Assembly (NCBI GenBank): GCA_014529385.2 | Contig: CM043943.1 | Span: 100,397,355-100,461,354, forward strand | Direction: 5' to 3' | Source: Adiantum capillus-veneris | Lineage: Eukaryota; Streptophyta; Polypodiopsida; Polypodiales; Pteridaceae | DNA: 64,000 bases | Shown: in pieces, positions 1 to 11,626 of the stretch | Layout of the letters: every line of letters begins with the position of its first letter | Position numbering within the stretch: position 1 is the stretch's first letter | Made by a program: the position numbers and the translations under genes | The notes under the pieces: generated by a model | Databases searched by the model: none | Seen by the model: the letters and a program-made list of their open reading frames with translations, nothing else | What the model was told of the DNA's origin: nothing

Positions 1-1744
1 AGGAAAATCCATAGCTTCTTGGACCATCCCAATTTGAAACTCTCGACCTAAGGGCGTGGATAAAAGACTACAACCAAGTCAAGCTCTTTTAGTAGGCCAA
101 TTTTGCTTTTTGAAGCATGTCAATCCGAGTTACAGGTCAAAAGTTACAGGGAAAACAGTGAAAAATCCTCTCACAACTACACTACAAGAAGAGATGGTAA
201 ATAGGTGAATCAAGTGAAAAGAGGTAATCTTGGTCTTTTTTCATAAAATAAGATATTTGGAGGATAAAAGACACAAGCATGTGAATGTGACACCTCAAAG
301 ATGCCTTAAAGGGCAAGACACACAAGTTGGGACCCCCTGTTGGAGCCACACAGAAGATGCCTAGGTGGGGCCCACATACATCATGCACCCACATGGAGCC
401 TCAACGACCAAAAATGCTGAATTTCATGATATTTTGAGTCCTAATATTTCCCATTTTAAGAAATATCCAAAGAACATTTGATTTGGGCTAATTCTTTAGC
501 CTAATCAAGTGATTATGTAAAACATGGCTCCCTCACCTATAAAAAGGGAAACCTTCTCTTCACTGGGGGCAAGTTATGAGTGAGTGAGAATAGCTCAATT
601 CTATAGTGACACACTCATCTTAGTGCCACACTTTCTCTTGAAGAAATGCTGAAGTCTTGCCTCATCTTCTCTCTCCATTAAGGTGGTGGCGATTGCTCTC
701 ATGTAAGATATATGTTGCTAGTTTTTCTTTCATTTGCATATCTAGTCCAATACTTTTCTCTAACTCTATCTCCGTCTCTCATTACCTATCGTTAATACCA
801 CCACCACACTTAGATCTATCTCTAATTCTATCTTTACTCCTCCTTTCATCTCTCTTGTTGTGTCCTAATTGTTTCATTGGAAGGTATTCAAGCAGCAATC
901 TTGTCAATGTAACGGGCACAACCTTCTTGCGGGAAACAATTATGTGCACAAGGTTAGTAACTATATATTCATCTTTCCACAAGCATATCTCTCTCTTAAG
1001 GTTCTCATTCTCTTCCACAAACTCTAGAATCTCCTTGTTATAGGTACTTCTCCACCCGCAGTATTCTTATTGCCTAAGGGAAACAATATGGCTTGGGATA
1101 GAAACTCTCTTCTTCTTCTCCTTTCACTTGTTTCACACCTTTATCTTTGAACATACTAAGTATATCATTGATGAATAAACACAATCCACATGGAGGCAAT
1201 TTCTTTCATTTCCATTCTATGTAATATATTAGGGTCAACATTTGGATTAGTCGAAAGATTCACTTTGAGTAATGCATAGTGTTTCTATTTGGTCCTGAAA
1301 GGCTCAACGAAATACTTCTCTCACCAGATCCCATCACACTACCTATTATTGACTATGACTTCTCTTTTGATGTGAATGTGGTTATTTTACTATGAATCAA
1401 GAGGATTTGTACTCACAACTAATCCCAATCGCTAGACAAAACATATACATTATAGTAAGCACAAAGCTACAGTTCCAAAGAGCAATCCTTAGCTTATTTC
1501 GACAACAAAGATTAAATATCATTAATTCATACATAAACCCTTTTATCCTACCCATGATACGATATGATCATAATCTCGATGTTTTCATTTTTGTTTTGTT
1601 TTGACTATCTTTCGTGAGTTCTCTCCCTCACATGTGTGTGTTTGTAAGGGAAAGTGAGCGGATTCTTTGGCTACATTTCTTCTTTAGCTCTAGAAGCTAT
1701 GTTATCTACATCTTAGCTCCTTCTCATAACCCTTGAGCTTCCTC
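1..1744. other. Non-coding sequence, no gene recognised
   Basis: The short open frames on both strands here look like chance: none has recognisable domains, and composition is plain AT-rich plant intergenic DNA. The stretch from about 480 to 660 resembles a retroelement LTR or promoter, with a TATA-like box followed by a CT-rich leader. I find no second copy, primer-binding site or polypurine tract to confirm it. A CACTACAAGAAG string at 180-191 resembles a CACTA transposon tip but has no partner. Confidence 0.6.
538..546 (+). promoter_or_regulatory. TATA-like box
   Basis: TATAAAAAG follows a C-rich CTCACC and is followed by a CT-rich leader. The spacing suits an RNA polymerase II core promoter, most likely of an old LTR. 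No open reading frame worth calling follows, so what it once drove is unknown. Confidence 0.3.
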
Positions 1745-2639
1745 ACAAACTCTCATAGCAAGTGGCCCGGTGCCTTCCTGACAAGACCGCCGACTTCTTG
1801 ACAACGTGTAAGTGTTTACTAAGTCATACCTTTCTGCATCAATGTATTGCAATTTATATCTTCATCATCAGCTCCATGTGCAATTACAGACCTTCTTGTC
1901 AGCCTCCTAGTAGACATACTTTGCCCATGCTTGCCATCTCTTGCAAGATTTCTCTGTTTTACCTTGTCCTCTATGTCTCCAATTGTTGCCTCTGGAACAT
2001 CATCAGGTGTCTCAGAGATCCCTAGAGCTGCAATGGAAGATGTGATTAAACTAGAAGTACCTTCAAAGCTACTTAATAGCTATCTAAAAGCTAGCTAATA
2101 ACATCATATTAATTGGCTAACAACTTTCATACACCACCTAAAACTCTGTAATACTTTGCCAACAACATGTAGCCATAGCATGGCTGGAGAGGTACACAAC
2201 TTGAGACTTAGCAAGAAACTCTCGGATCTCACCTTTTCTTTGGAGATCATCTTTTGGACTTGTGGAGCAGCCCGCAGCAACGTCATAAGTACTACTTTTT
2301 CCAATTACTGGTAGCTATGAATTCTTGAAGGGGCTGCAAGAAGAATTTGCTAGGGATTCTCCCCAACAATCATAGCCGACTGTGGATCCTGCTGACTGCA
2401 TTGTATCTCCACCAAATGTCTTCGTTGACTGCATTGTATCTCCACTAGATATTGTTGCTGGTGTGAACATACATGTGGTTGGAACACAATCAGCTCTGCT
2501 ATTACAAAAAGATGCCAAGCAGCAATTAAAAAAGGAAGTCAACCTTTTGGAAACAAAGTCAAACTTTTCAACAAATTATTGGATAGCTTTTGGTTGTTAA
2601 CAACTAGAAATACTTGCTGCATAGTGAACGAGGACAGAT

Positions 2640-4272
2640 TTACCACACACAGTCAAGAGCTATTATGGAGCTGATTAACAAGCATCAAGTAGCATTTGCC
2701 TGCTATTAGCTCTCTAAACCTAGCAAATGGCTATAACCCACTAGCTGGTTAGAGCTATCTATTAGGCATTTTTAATAACACGTAAAAAGATTTCTCAGAA
2801 GCAGTTATAGCCTATTTTCTTGCAAGCTATGAGCAGCAATTGGTTATACATAACTAGGCACTACTGGCCACATAGTCAATAACATTATATACCACACAAT
2901 CAACAGCTAATGTGGAGTTATTTAAAAAGCATAAAGTAGCTTTTACCAGCTAGTAGCTCTCTAAACCTAGGAGGTAGCTATCACCCACTAGCTATGAAAA
3001 ACAATAGCTACCCAATAGCTGGTTAATACCTACACAATAGGTAGCTATTACCCACTAGCTATGAAAAAAAATATATACCCAATAATAACTGGTTAATACC
3101 TACACAATAGCTACCTAATAGCTGGTTACAAAAGCAAAAATCTCTCAAAACCTGGCAAATAGCTATTACCCACTAGCTGTGGAAGACAATAGATTCTTAA
3201 TAGCTGGTGAGATAGCTACTTCCAGCTAATAGCTCTCAAAATTATTCCAAATAGCTATTGCCCAACCCAATAGCTATGGAGGACAATAGCTACTTGATAT
3301 TCGGTTCTAAGCTATTGATAGCTGGCCAGATAGATACTAACAGCTGATAGATCTCAAAACCAGGCAAATAGCTTTGAGCTAATAGCTATGGCAGGCAATA
3401 GCTACCTAATAGCTGGTTATAAACACTATCAAGCTACTTCCAACTAATAGCTCTCCAAAATTGGCAAAAAGCTATTACCCATTAGCTATGGAGGATAGTA
3501 GCTGTGATCAATAACTACTTTCAGCTAATAGCTCTCCAACCCTGCAAAATAGCTATCATCCACTAGCTGTGAAAAATAGCTATCATCCACTAGCTATGGA
3601 AGCCAATAGCTAACTCATAGAGCTGATTAAAAGCTCTGTCACACAGCTATTAATAATAGGTCAAATAGGTACTGCCAGCTAATAGGCCATCACCCACTAG
3701 CTATGGTAGACGATAGCTACCTAATAGCTGGTCAAAAGCTGTCCGAGAACCAACTTTAGTCAATTTTGGGTCTATAATATCTACACACTATCAATAGCTA
3801 TTGTACAACAACAAAAGTCAATAGCTACCTCATAGCTCGTCAAAAGCTTCGGGACTAGCAGATATGTAATAGCTAGTATCCAGCTATTAGAGAGCTATTA
3901 AATTCTAATAGTTAGGAATATTGGTCACTAGTGAATGAGAAAGTATTTACTCACACAATTAACAGCTATTTTGGAGCTATTTAATAAGAGCCAGGTAGCT
4001 ATTACCAGCTAGTAGCTCTCTCTAAACCTAGCAGATAGCTATCACCCACTACCTATGGAAGCCATTGGCAAACTAATAGCTGATTTAAAGCTGTATTTTT
4101 AAAAGCTTGTGATAAGATGCTATTGGTAATTGGACAATAAGCTATATTAGTATCCAATAGCTATCAAATAGCTAACTCATAGTTGTACCTAGTACAGCTA
4201 TTGGTTACTATTACAACCTACTACTAATTACAAGCTATTTGATTGACAGCTTACTACTAATTACAATCTATT
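2640..4272. repeat. Degenerate TAGCTA-rich repeat field, left part
   Basis: The pentamer TAGCT and its complement AGCTA occur dozens of times in both orientations. Phrases such as CCCACTAGCTATGGAAG and ACCTAATAGCTGGTTA recur at irregular 30-120 bp intervals, so this is a strongly diverged tandem array with a unit near 100 bp. No open frame crosses it. The Copia element at 4,273 landed inside it. Arrays of short motifs in both orientations are typical of transposon subterminal regions such as those of CACTA elements, but no termini were found, so this could also be an old satellite. Confidence 0.75.
4268..4272. repeat. Left target-site duplication of the Copia element
   Basis: CTATT lies directly before the TG that opens the 5' LTR and is repeated directly after the CA that ends the 3' LTR (9,410-9,414). 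A 5-bp duplication is the usual product of LTR-retrotransposon integrase. Confidence 0.9.
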
Positions 4273-4499
4273 TGTTACCATATACATGTGGTAGTGATGT
4301 GTGTGAACACACTAGGACCGCCGGGGCATTTTTTCCCTCTTTAGGAGGTTTTTTCCCCCGTGCATTGTATATACGCCCATCACTCTAGGGCTATCTATCT
4401 TTCCATTGCACACTAAGGAATACACTCTCTATTGTGTGCCTTGAGCTTCCTTCGTCTTCTCCAAGCTGTGTGTGTTTCTCTGCAACCCTAATTCCAACA
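4273..4499 (+). repeat. 5' LTR of the Copia element
   Basis: It starts TGTTACC and ends CCAACA (TG...CA), 227 bp, and matches the copy at 9,183-9,409 with no difference that I can see. It contains TATATAC about 100 bp in, a possible TATA element, and runs of T and C next to GGAGG that could serve the R/U5 region. Confidence 0.95.
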
Positions 4500-4501
4500 A
4501 T

Positions 4502-4514
4502 TGGTATCAGAGCA
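4502..4514 (+). other. Primer-binding site (initiator Met tRNA type)
   Basis: TGGTATCAGAGCA begins two bases after the 5' LTR. This string is the standard complement of the 3' end of plant initiator methionine tRNA used by most plant Copia elements to prime minus-strand DNA. Confidence 0.9.
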
Positions 4515-4820
4515 GGTCACGTCCTCCAGGGCTTAGTCGCCAGCTGCTCCAGCACACGCCTGCTCACTTTCTCCGATTTCAGTGAGCTTTGGCAAGCGTT
4601 CGCAGGTCGACAAATATTTTGGGCTCATTTCGGCCTCCGTTTCCACTACGAGCAGTACTTCACAGGTTATTTCGTCATTTTGTGCAGATTTTCTGTCAGT
4701 GCCGTTTTCTGCATAACAGGTGCCTTATAGTCTTCTACGGTTTGTGCTATATAGCACAAGTTGTTCCTGCTCCATTTCTCCTATTTTCGGGCAATTTTCA
4801 CATCAGGTGCAGCATTTACC

Positions 4821-7800
4821 ATGGCTGACAACAACAACACAGATGTGTTCAAGATGTTTGCTGCTGAGGACAGGTTGGATGGGGACAACTACCCTATGTG
4901 GGCTTATATGATGCAACACGTTCTTGTGTCAAAAGGTGTCTGGAACATTGTGCAGGGCATTGATGTACGTCCTGGTTCTGAAGATGTAGGCGATATTGAG
5001 GATGTTGCAGGTCTTGTTGCAAGGATTGCAGCTGTTAGAGTTGTTTTGCCTACAGCAGAACAAGCTCGTTGGGATGTTAAGGATGCGCAGGCTCATGCAT
5101 TGATTGCGTTGTCTGTGAAGCGCACCATTATTCCTCACATCCGTTCAGCAAAATCTGCAAAACAGGCTTGGGATATTCTAGCAGGTCTTTATGCAAGCCG
5201 CAATGAGGCTAAAATTGCTTTGCTGCGTAAAGAGCTAGAGTCGAAGATTATGCATGAGGAAGATGATATGGACACTTTCCTTGCTAGTGTCAAGGATATC
5301 AATGAGCAACTCATTTCTGCAGGTGAAGTCATTTCTGACAGTTCCCTTGTGCAGACTGTTCTTGATGCCTTACCAGATTCCTACCAGACTTTTGCTAGTA
5401 CTTGGAGACTGATGACCCAAGGAAATCCTGAAGTTGTCAAGTTTGATGCATTATGCACATTGCTGTTGCAAGAGTCACTTTCTAGAAAAAACAGGACTAG
5501 GCAGCGTGCAGTTGAACAGGCTTTTATTGCTTCTCAAAGAAAGGGTGGTAACAGTAATGCAGCCACTTCTTATGGTTCTGCTGCGAGTGGCAAAATTTCT
5601 GTTCCTAATGCTTCTGCTAGCAGCACTTCGTCTGGCAATTCTGGTGATAAGGGCAAAAAGAAGATGCGTTGCCATTATTGTAAAGCCAATGATCACTTGA
5701 TCAAGTCGTGTCCTAAGTTGAAGGCCAAAGAGGCTAAGAAGAAAGAGGGTGGTTCCACTGCAAATGCTGGTTCCACTACAAATGCAGCCATTGTTGAGTC
5801 TTCTGTGAAAGGAGATTGTGATGCTGATGTTGATGCAGAATGGGCTTTTAGCGCAGAGTGCACTTACAATCCTGCTGTCCATGATGCATGCTTGTCACTT
5901 GCTGCAGATTCACATGTGTGGTATTTCGACAGTGGTGCTACAAAGCACATTACCTCACATCGTGAATTGTTTACCTCTCTCGAGTCTGTCCCTCATGGGA
6001 ATTCAGTCACTTGTGCCAACAACGCCTCTTATCCAGTTCAGGGAGTTGGAAAGATTGTGCTCACTGCTGCTAATGGAAGTTCCTTCACACTTGTTGATGC
6101 ACTTTATGTACCTGGGATCAAGAAGAATCTCTTGTCTGTATCCGCACTTGCTAGACTTGGACTTGTAGTCAAATTTGTGGATGACAGATGTACAGTTCAT
6201 GATCTCAGTTTTGGTGATGAAATTGTTGCATCTGGGCTTTTGTGCTGTGGGCTGTATAAGCTCACTTTGTATGACAAGTGTGGACAAAATTTTGCAAATG
6301 CTGTTGCAGATTCAAGGGCTATTTCAGATGCAAAACTTTGGCATGCACGTTTTGGTCATCTGAATTTTGCCAGTTTGCTGCGTTTGCAGAAATCTGATAT
6401 GGTTGCTTCTTTGCCGCCTCTTGAAGCACCTATCAAACATGTTTGTGAAGGCTGTATTCTGGGTAAAATGCAGCGTTCTAAGTTTCCAAAGGATGGTTCA
6501 GTTAGGGCCACATGCAGGTTGCAGCTTGTGCATAGTGACGTTTGTGGGCCCATGCAAACTCCGTCCTTGGGCAATTACCTGTACTTCGTGACTTTCATTG
6601 ATGATTACTCCAGGCATGCATGGGTATTTCCGCTTAAAGCAAAGTCCGAAGTTTTTATGTGCTTCAAACAATTTTTGGCTATGGCTGAAAATGTCTCAAA
6701 ATGTACTATGGGCACCCTCCGTTCCGATCGAGGGGCGGAGTATATGTCTCATGAATTTAATGCATTTCTGGCTAGTCGTGGGATAAAACACCAATGTACA
6801 GTGCCTTATACACCTCAGCAAAATGGTGTTGCTGAGAGGAAAAACAGGTCACTAACGGAAATGGCACGATGTATGGTCAAAAGTCAAGCTTTGCCGCATT
6901 CTTTTTGGCTTGAGGCCATCATGTGTGCCACTTATGTACTTAACAGGTGTCCTACGAAAGCTTTGCAGTCTATTACTCCATATGAAGCATGGCATGATAG
7001 AAAACCTTCTATTGAGCACATGCGTGTTTTTGGCTGTTTGGCATATGCTTTGGTGCCACAAGTGCAGCGCAGAAAATTGGATGATAAGGCTGTCAAATGT
7101 ATTTTTGTTGGTTATAGTGCTGAAAGCAAAGGTTACAGGTTGTATCATCCGCAAACAAAACGTATTTTGGTTTCACGGGATGTAGTGTTTGTGGAAGATT
7201 CTGTTCAACCCTTGCTGTCATGTACTAGAGACAGTAATGTAAGCTCACAGGACATTTATGACACTTTGTTGCCTCTTTTCAGTGGTGGAAATACGAATGT
7301 AAGTTCCAATGAGGCAAATGTACAGCCTATGGGGGTTTCTGAAAATGTTTTAGAACAGCCTATTACTGATGCAGATGTACATGATGTACTTGATGAGGAA
7401 AGGGCTGAAAATGAGCAGGCTAGAGGTATGCCAAAATGGCTGGTGCACACTTTGCGTGACAGTAAATTGGATGCACCTTTATCTAGTCGTACTCGTTCAA
7501 GCTCTCGCCATGCATCTTATGCATCAGATTGTTATGCTTTGGCTGTGTCTAGTTTACATGATGTTGAGGAGCCTCTGTCTTTTGATGAAGCACAGAATTC
7601 AGAAAATTGGATTGCTGCCATGAAATCAGAATATGATGCACTTATAGAGAATGACACATGGACTTTATGTGATTTGCCTCCTGGCAAAAAGGCCATTGGT
7701 ACGAAGTGGATTTACAAGTTGAAACGCAAGCCGGATGGTGAGATCGATCGCCATAAGGCTCGACTTGTTGCAAAGGGTTATGCACAACAAAAAGGCATAG

Positions 7801-9107
7801 ATTATGAAGAGACTTTTGCTCCCACTTGTCGTATGACTACTGTGCGTTTTCTATGTGCATTGGCAGCTCATTTTGGTTGGGATGTACATCAATCAGACAT
7901 TGTTACTGCTTTCTTGAATGGTGACATATTTGAGGAAGTTTATGTAACGTAGCCTCGCGGTTTTGTCATAAAAGGACAAGAGGACAAAGTGTGCAAATGT
8001 AAGAAGGCTTTGTATGGGTTGAAGCAATCTCCTCGTGCTTGGTATGAGAAAGCTGACACTCATTTGGTTAAACGAGGCTTTCGTAACAGTCCAATAGAAA
8101 GCACATTGTATGTAAAGCGTGAGGATGATGTATTTCTCATTGTGGTTCTTTATGTTGATGATTTGCTAATCACTGGACCAAATGAGAGACATATTACTGA
8201 ATTTAAGGCTGATTTGAATGCTACTTTCAAGATGAAAGATTTGGGGTTGTTGCATCATTACTTGGGTATACAGTTTAAGCAGTGTGATGGTGGTATTGCC
8301 TTGTGTCAGAAAAGTTACATAGAGACATTGCTATGTAAGTTTGGACTTGAGGATTGCAAACCTATTGCCACTCCCATGGAAACAGGTTTGAAGTTGAGTC
8401 TACATGATGCTGGCGATCCTGCTGATGTCACTCTTTACCAAACTGCTGTTGGCTGCCTCATTTATGTATGCAACACGAGGCCAGATATTCAGTTTGCAGT
8501 CTCGCAGGTCAGCAGATTTATGCATAGCCCAGGGTCTAAGCATTGGCAGGCTGTCAAGAGGATTTTCCGCTACCTTAGTGGCACTTTACATCTTGGCTTG
8601 TTTTATCCCAAGGGGGGATCATTGCCGCCAGACTTACATGCTTTTTCGGACTCAGATTGGGCTGGTTGTTTTGACACGCGAGTGTCCACAAGTGGTTTTT
8701 GTTTCATGCTTGGCAGTTCATGTATATCATGGTTGAGCAAGAAGCAACCTACTGTGGCCACTTCGAGTTGTGAGGCTGAGTACAGGGCAGTCTTCACAGC
8801 TACGGTTGAGTGTGTATGGCTCAGACGCCTTATGGCTGACTTGGGTGTTGGACAGGACACTGCCAACACTATCTACACTGACAGTCAGAGCGCATTGGCA
8901 GTTGCGAGGAACCCAGTTTTTCATGCTCGCACAAAGCACATTGAGGTGCATTACCACTATGTCAGGGAGAGGCTCTCAGCAGGAGAGATCAGCTTGGCTT
9001 ATGTGCCAACATAGGACCACCTTGCAGATCTTTTCACAAAGGCATTGTCTCGTGAGAAGCTTGAAGCTTTCCGCAAAGCTTTGGGCTTACTCCCCTTTGT
9101 GGACTGA
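4821..9107 (+). pseudogene. Copia gag-pol polyprotein, interrupted by two TAG codons
   Basis: One frame runs from ATG 4,821 (MADNNNTDVF) to TGA 9,105, 1,428 codons including two internal TAGs. An ATG at 4,761 is in frame, but the gag-like sequence starts at 4,821. Landmarks, numbered from 4,821: UBN2-like gag in the first 250 residues; CCHC knuckle 284-297; protease DSGA at 370; integrase zinc region near LWHARFGH, then D573, D636 and E672 with the exact 35-residue spacing of a DDE integrase; YVDD of reverse transcriptase near 1,112; RNase H with SWLSKKQPTVATSSCEAEYR. All catalytic motifs are present. The first TAG falls inside reverse transcriptase, the second near the RNase H end; both sit where CAG would fit. 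The product would be cytoplasmic gag particles plus replication enzymes. Confidence 0.93.
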
Positions 9108-9171
9108 TTCTGTCCTCAGGGCATGGCACTTCCCTTTACTCATGTGCCAGCTCTCGTTCACCGCATCACTC

Positions 9172-9182
9172 GAGGGGGGATT
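9172..9182 (+). other. Polypurine tract of the Copia element
   Basis: GAGGGGGGA plus TT stands directly before the 3' LTR, where plus-strand synthesis is primed in LTR retrotransposons. Confidence 0.8.
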
Positions 9183-9409
9183 TGTTACCATATACATGTG
9201 GTAGTGATGTGTGTGAACACACTAGGACCGCCGGGGCATTTTTTCCCTCTTTAGGAGGTTTTTTCCCCCGTGCATTGTATATACGCCCATCACTCTAGGG
9301 CTATCTATCTTTCCATTGCACACTAAGGAATACACTCTCTATTGTGTGCCTTGAGCTTCCTTCGTCTTCTCCAAGCTGTGTGTGTTTCTCTGCAACCCTA
9401 ATTCCAACA
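9183..9409 (+). repeat. 3' LTR of the Copia element
   Basis: 227 bp, identical by eye to 4,273-4,499, and followed by the second CTATT (9,410-9,414). Confidence 0.95.
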
Positions 9410-9515
9410 CTATTGAAAGCTATTGGTTACTAATATAATTTACTACGAATACAACTATTTGACAGCTACTACTGGTTACTAATAAAGCTTACTACTAATA
9501 CTTTTGGTTACTAAT
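9410..9515. repeat. TAGCTA-type repeat field, right part
   Basis: AGCTATTGGTTACTA and GACAGCTACTACTGGTTACTAA continue phrases found just left of the Copia element, for example at 4,196-4,260. The Copia insertion therefore split one array. The first five bases are the right copy of the target duplication. Confidence 0.75.
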
Positions 9516-10862
9516 ACAACTTTTCCTTCCTTTGGAGCTTGAGTAACCAGAATTGGGAACATACCTACTGGAGTAACTTTTCTTCCGCCACGGACGTTGT
9601 CTTTGCACCAAACATCTTCTTCTCCGAAGCAGGGATCTCTATGCCGCATCTCGGTGCCAAGCAAGAATCACTCAGCATGGACAAATTTGAAAAACAAAAA
9701 TTGTGATAGGGGTGTTGGCATGGTAGCATGCAAACACCCACCAGTATTTTATCCTAAAGTTCCCCACAGGCTGTGCACGGCTCGTCAATAAATATAATGC
9801 CTTGATGTACATTTGACATGATTGGAGGTGATGGAGAGAATACAGGTGCTTTGCCGTGTTGCAATTCTAAAATTGCACTACCAACAAAAGCCTCCTACTT
9901 TTTGAGTCTCACCAAGAGCACATTCTTTTGTTGCAGCCTCTCCTGTATCGGACAAAAAAATTCTCCAAAACTGTTCAAACACAAAATAAGAGAAACAATA
10001 GTATCTTCTTGGTGTTCACAAATCAACCTGTATGGGTGCAACATCGTTGTTTTTAGACGTGTCAGCCTCTGTGACACCAAGAACACCGAGAACTTGCAAG
10101 TTAGCACTGATCACAGCTTGCAACATCATCACCCTCTCCAACGGCACATTCCCACTAGCCTCAAGCGCAGCTAATTCTTCTTGTGCTTCCCATAACTGTT
10201 TCAAGAAAGTGTGTGCCTTTGACTGAACTTGCACTTCCACTTGTGCTTGTTGCATTTCTTCAGAGATCTGCCATATTTCACTCTCAAGCTGTCTAACTTT
10301 AGCTTGTACATCAGACCGCATGATCTGTGCCAGCTCTACATCCCAACTATTTGACGTATCCACACTCGCCTTTGATTATTGAGCTACCAATACTTACTTG
10401 CACCCTTTTTTCCCATCAGTCATGAGCGTCATTACTCTAGAAATCTTGTTGGAGAGCCCTTGCTTATGTGCCCCTAGTCGAGTAACTGAGTTCTCAGCCA
10501 CAACAGCCCAAGCTACCCGGTATTTGGACTTGTCAAGAGACAAGTCCGCCCTCTGGTACTTTTCAAATGCAAATGATTTGCCAAACCAGGTAGCACACTC
10601 ACCGTTTATAGGTAACTTCTGGTAAACCATCTGATAGAGCATCATGAATTTATCATAAAGCTATGACCGTATGGTTTGAAGCTTCACCTTCTACCCTTTG
10701 GTTTGTAGCACCGTGAAAACGGACAACCAGTCTTTCTCTGTAATATCCATCAAGTGTGGGTTGTCAACCCCGCCCAGGCCGAGGTTGTAGACTTCATGGA
10801 AGTCTTGTCTTGACATGCAAAGTTTTATATGCTGGATTCTAGTAAATGGAGGTGGGTTCCAC
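9516..10862 (-). pseudogene. Decayed gene with coiled-coil segment and RING-like Cys/His cluster
   Basis: Read on the minus strand, a splice acceptor (TATTTCAG) ends at 10,863. A single frame, broken by TAG (10,691), a second TAG near 10,665, TAA (10,394) and a second TAA near 10,382, then runs down to 10,016. It encodes WNPPPFTRIQHIKLC, then GECATWFGKSFAFEKYQRAD, then a Glu/Gln-rich stretch (10,120-10,340) likely to form a coiled coil. After a frame change the lower part reads PCTACGEL, a stop, then CMLPCQHPYHNFC and CLAPRCGIEIP at about 9,640-9,780. Pairs of Cys and His in this order resemble a RING or related zinc finger. The breaks make it a pseudogene. Origin unknown: host gene, or cargo of a transposon. 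I do not recognise a named family. Confidence 0.5.
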
Positions 10863-11032
10863 CTGAAATATACATATAAAACCAGTTTTATAATTAAATG
10901 ACCCATCAAAATAACATTTTTAATCATCATTTCACCACAAGAAGTAGCTAATAACAAATCAAATCTCCTAAGAGAAAGGATTTTTGCACCAATAACAAAT
11001 CCTAATGCTGAAACAAGACTCTCTGTGTGTAG

Positions 11033-11035
<3 letters not shown>

Positions 11036-11068
<33 letters not shown>
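11036..11068. repeat. (TG)n microsatellite
   Basis: About 16 TG units without interruption. Confidence 0.97.
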
Positions 11069-11069
<1 letters not shown>

Positions 11070-11281
11070 CATATCTATGTCCATGGATATGCATCATGGA
11101 ACAAAATGAAACTGAAAAAGCAGCATACATTGGTCATGGTTGGGTGGTGAAGCTATCGGGACATGAAGCACCTTGTAATGGTGATGATAGGGAAAAGAGC
11201 AAGCAAAACATGTCCAATCAAAGGTGGCAAGCTTGAGACTAATCTACCTTGTTTCAAACATGCAATACTTTCAGTTGTGCA

Positions 11282-11303
11282 TGTGTGTGTGTGTGTGTGT
11301 GTG
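11282..11303. repeat. (TG)n microsatellite
   Basis: About 11 TG units, followed by a short GA-rich run (AGAGAGAGAG) at 11,311-11,320. Confidence 0.95.
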
Positions 11304-11626
11304 ACACAGAAAGAGAGAGAGGGATGGCAAATATTGACCACCCTACCTCAGAGAGCGAGAGAGGACCTGAGAGACATGCTACCCTGCTATTGTGTGGCTT
11401 GCTGCTGCCTGTTGCTTGAGACGAAGAGAAGCTACATGAATGCCCTGAGTGTGCTGCCTGTGCTCAAACCCACGCAAGTACGATCTTCTGGGACCTCTCT
11501 CGCACGTACGAGCTCCAAAAACTTCAAAGGAGCTAACAGCTAATGACATAGTTATTAAGTGTCTATTAAAAAACAGCTTTAAACCCATAAAAGTGTACCA
11601 GGTAGTCATGCTTCCATCCTGCTACA

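Larger units (their letters stand above)
4273..9409 (+). mobile_element. Complete Ty1/Copia LTR retrotransposon (5,137 bp)
   Basis: The element has two 227-bp LTRs, a primer-binding site, one long gag-pol frame, a purine tract and a perfect CTATT target duplication. Domain order is gag, CCHC knuckle, protease, integrase, reverse transcriptase, RNase H; integrase before reverse transcriptase defines Ty1/Copia. The LTRs are identical by eye, so the insertion is recent on the scale of this window. Two in-frame TAG codons (7,950-7,952 and 9,012-9,014) interrupt the polyprotein, so this copy could probably move only with proteins supplied in trans. It interrupts the TAGCTA repeat field. Confidence 0.95.

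Noticed and set aside
180-191. CACTACAAGAAG as the tip of a CACTA transposon
   Set aside because: No matching opposite tip, no subterminal motif repeats next to it and no transposase nearby. A 12-base match alone is weak.
4502-4514. TGGTATCAGAGC strings as parts of tRNA genes
   Set aside because: They are primer-binding sites next to LTR ends; no cloverleaf can be drawn around them.
4821-9107. TAG read as glutamine (altered genetic code or programmed readthrough)
   Set aside because: TAG, TAA and TGA all interrupt different elements here at non-equivalent places, and ordinary stops end the intact frames. Mutation explains it more simply.
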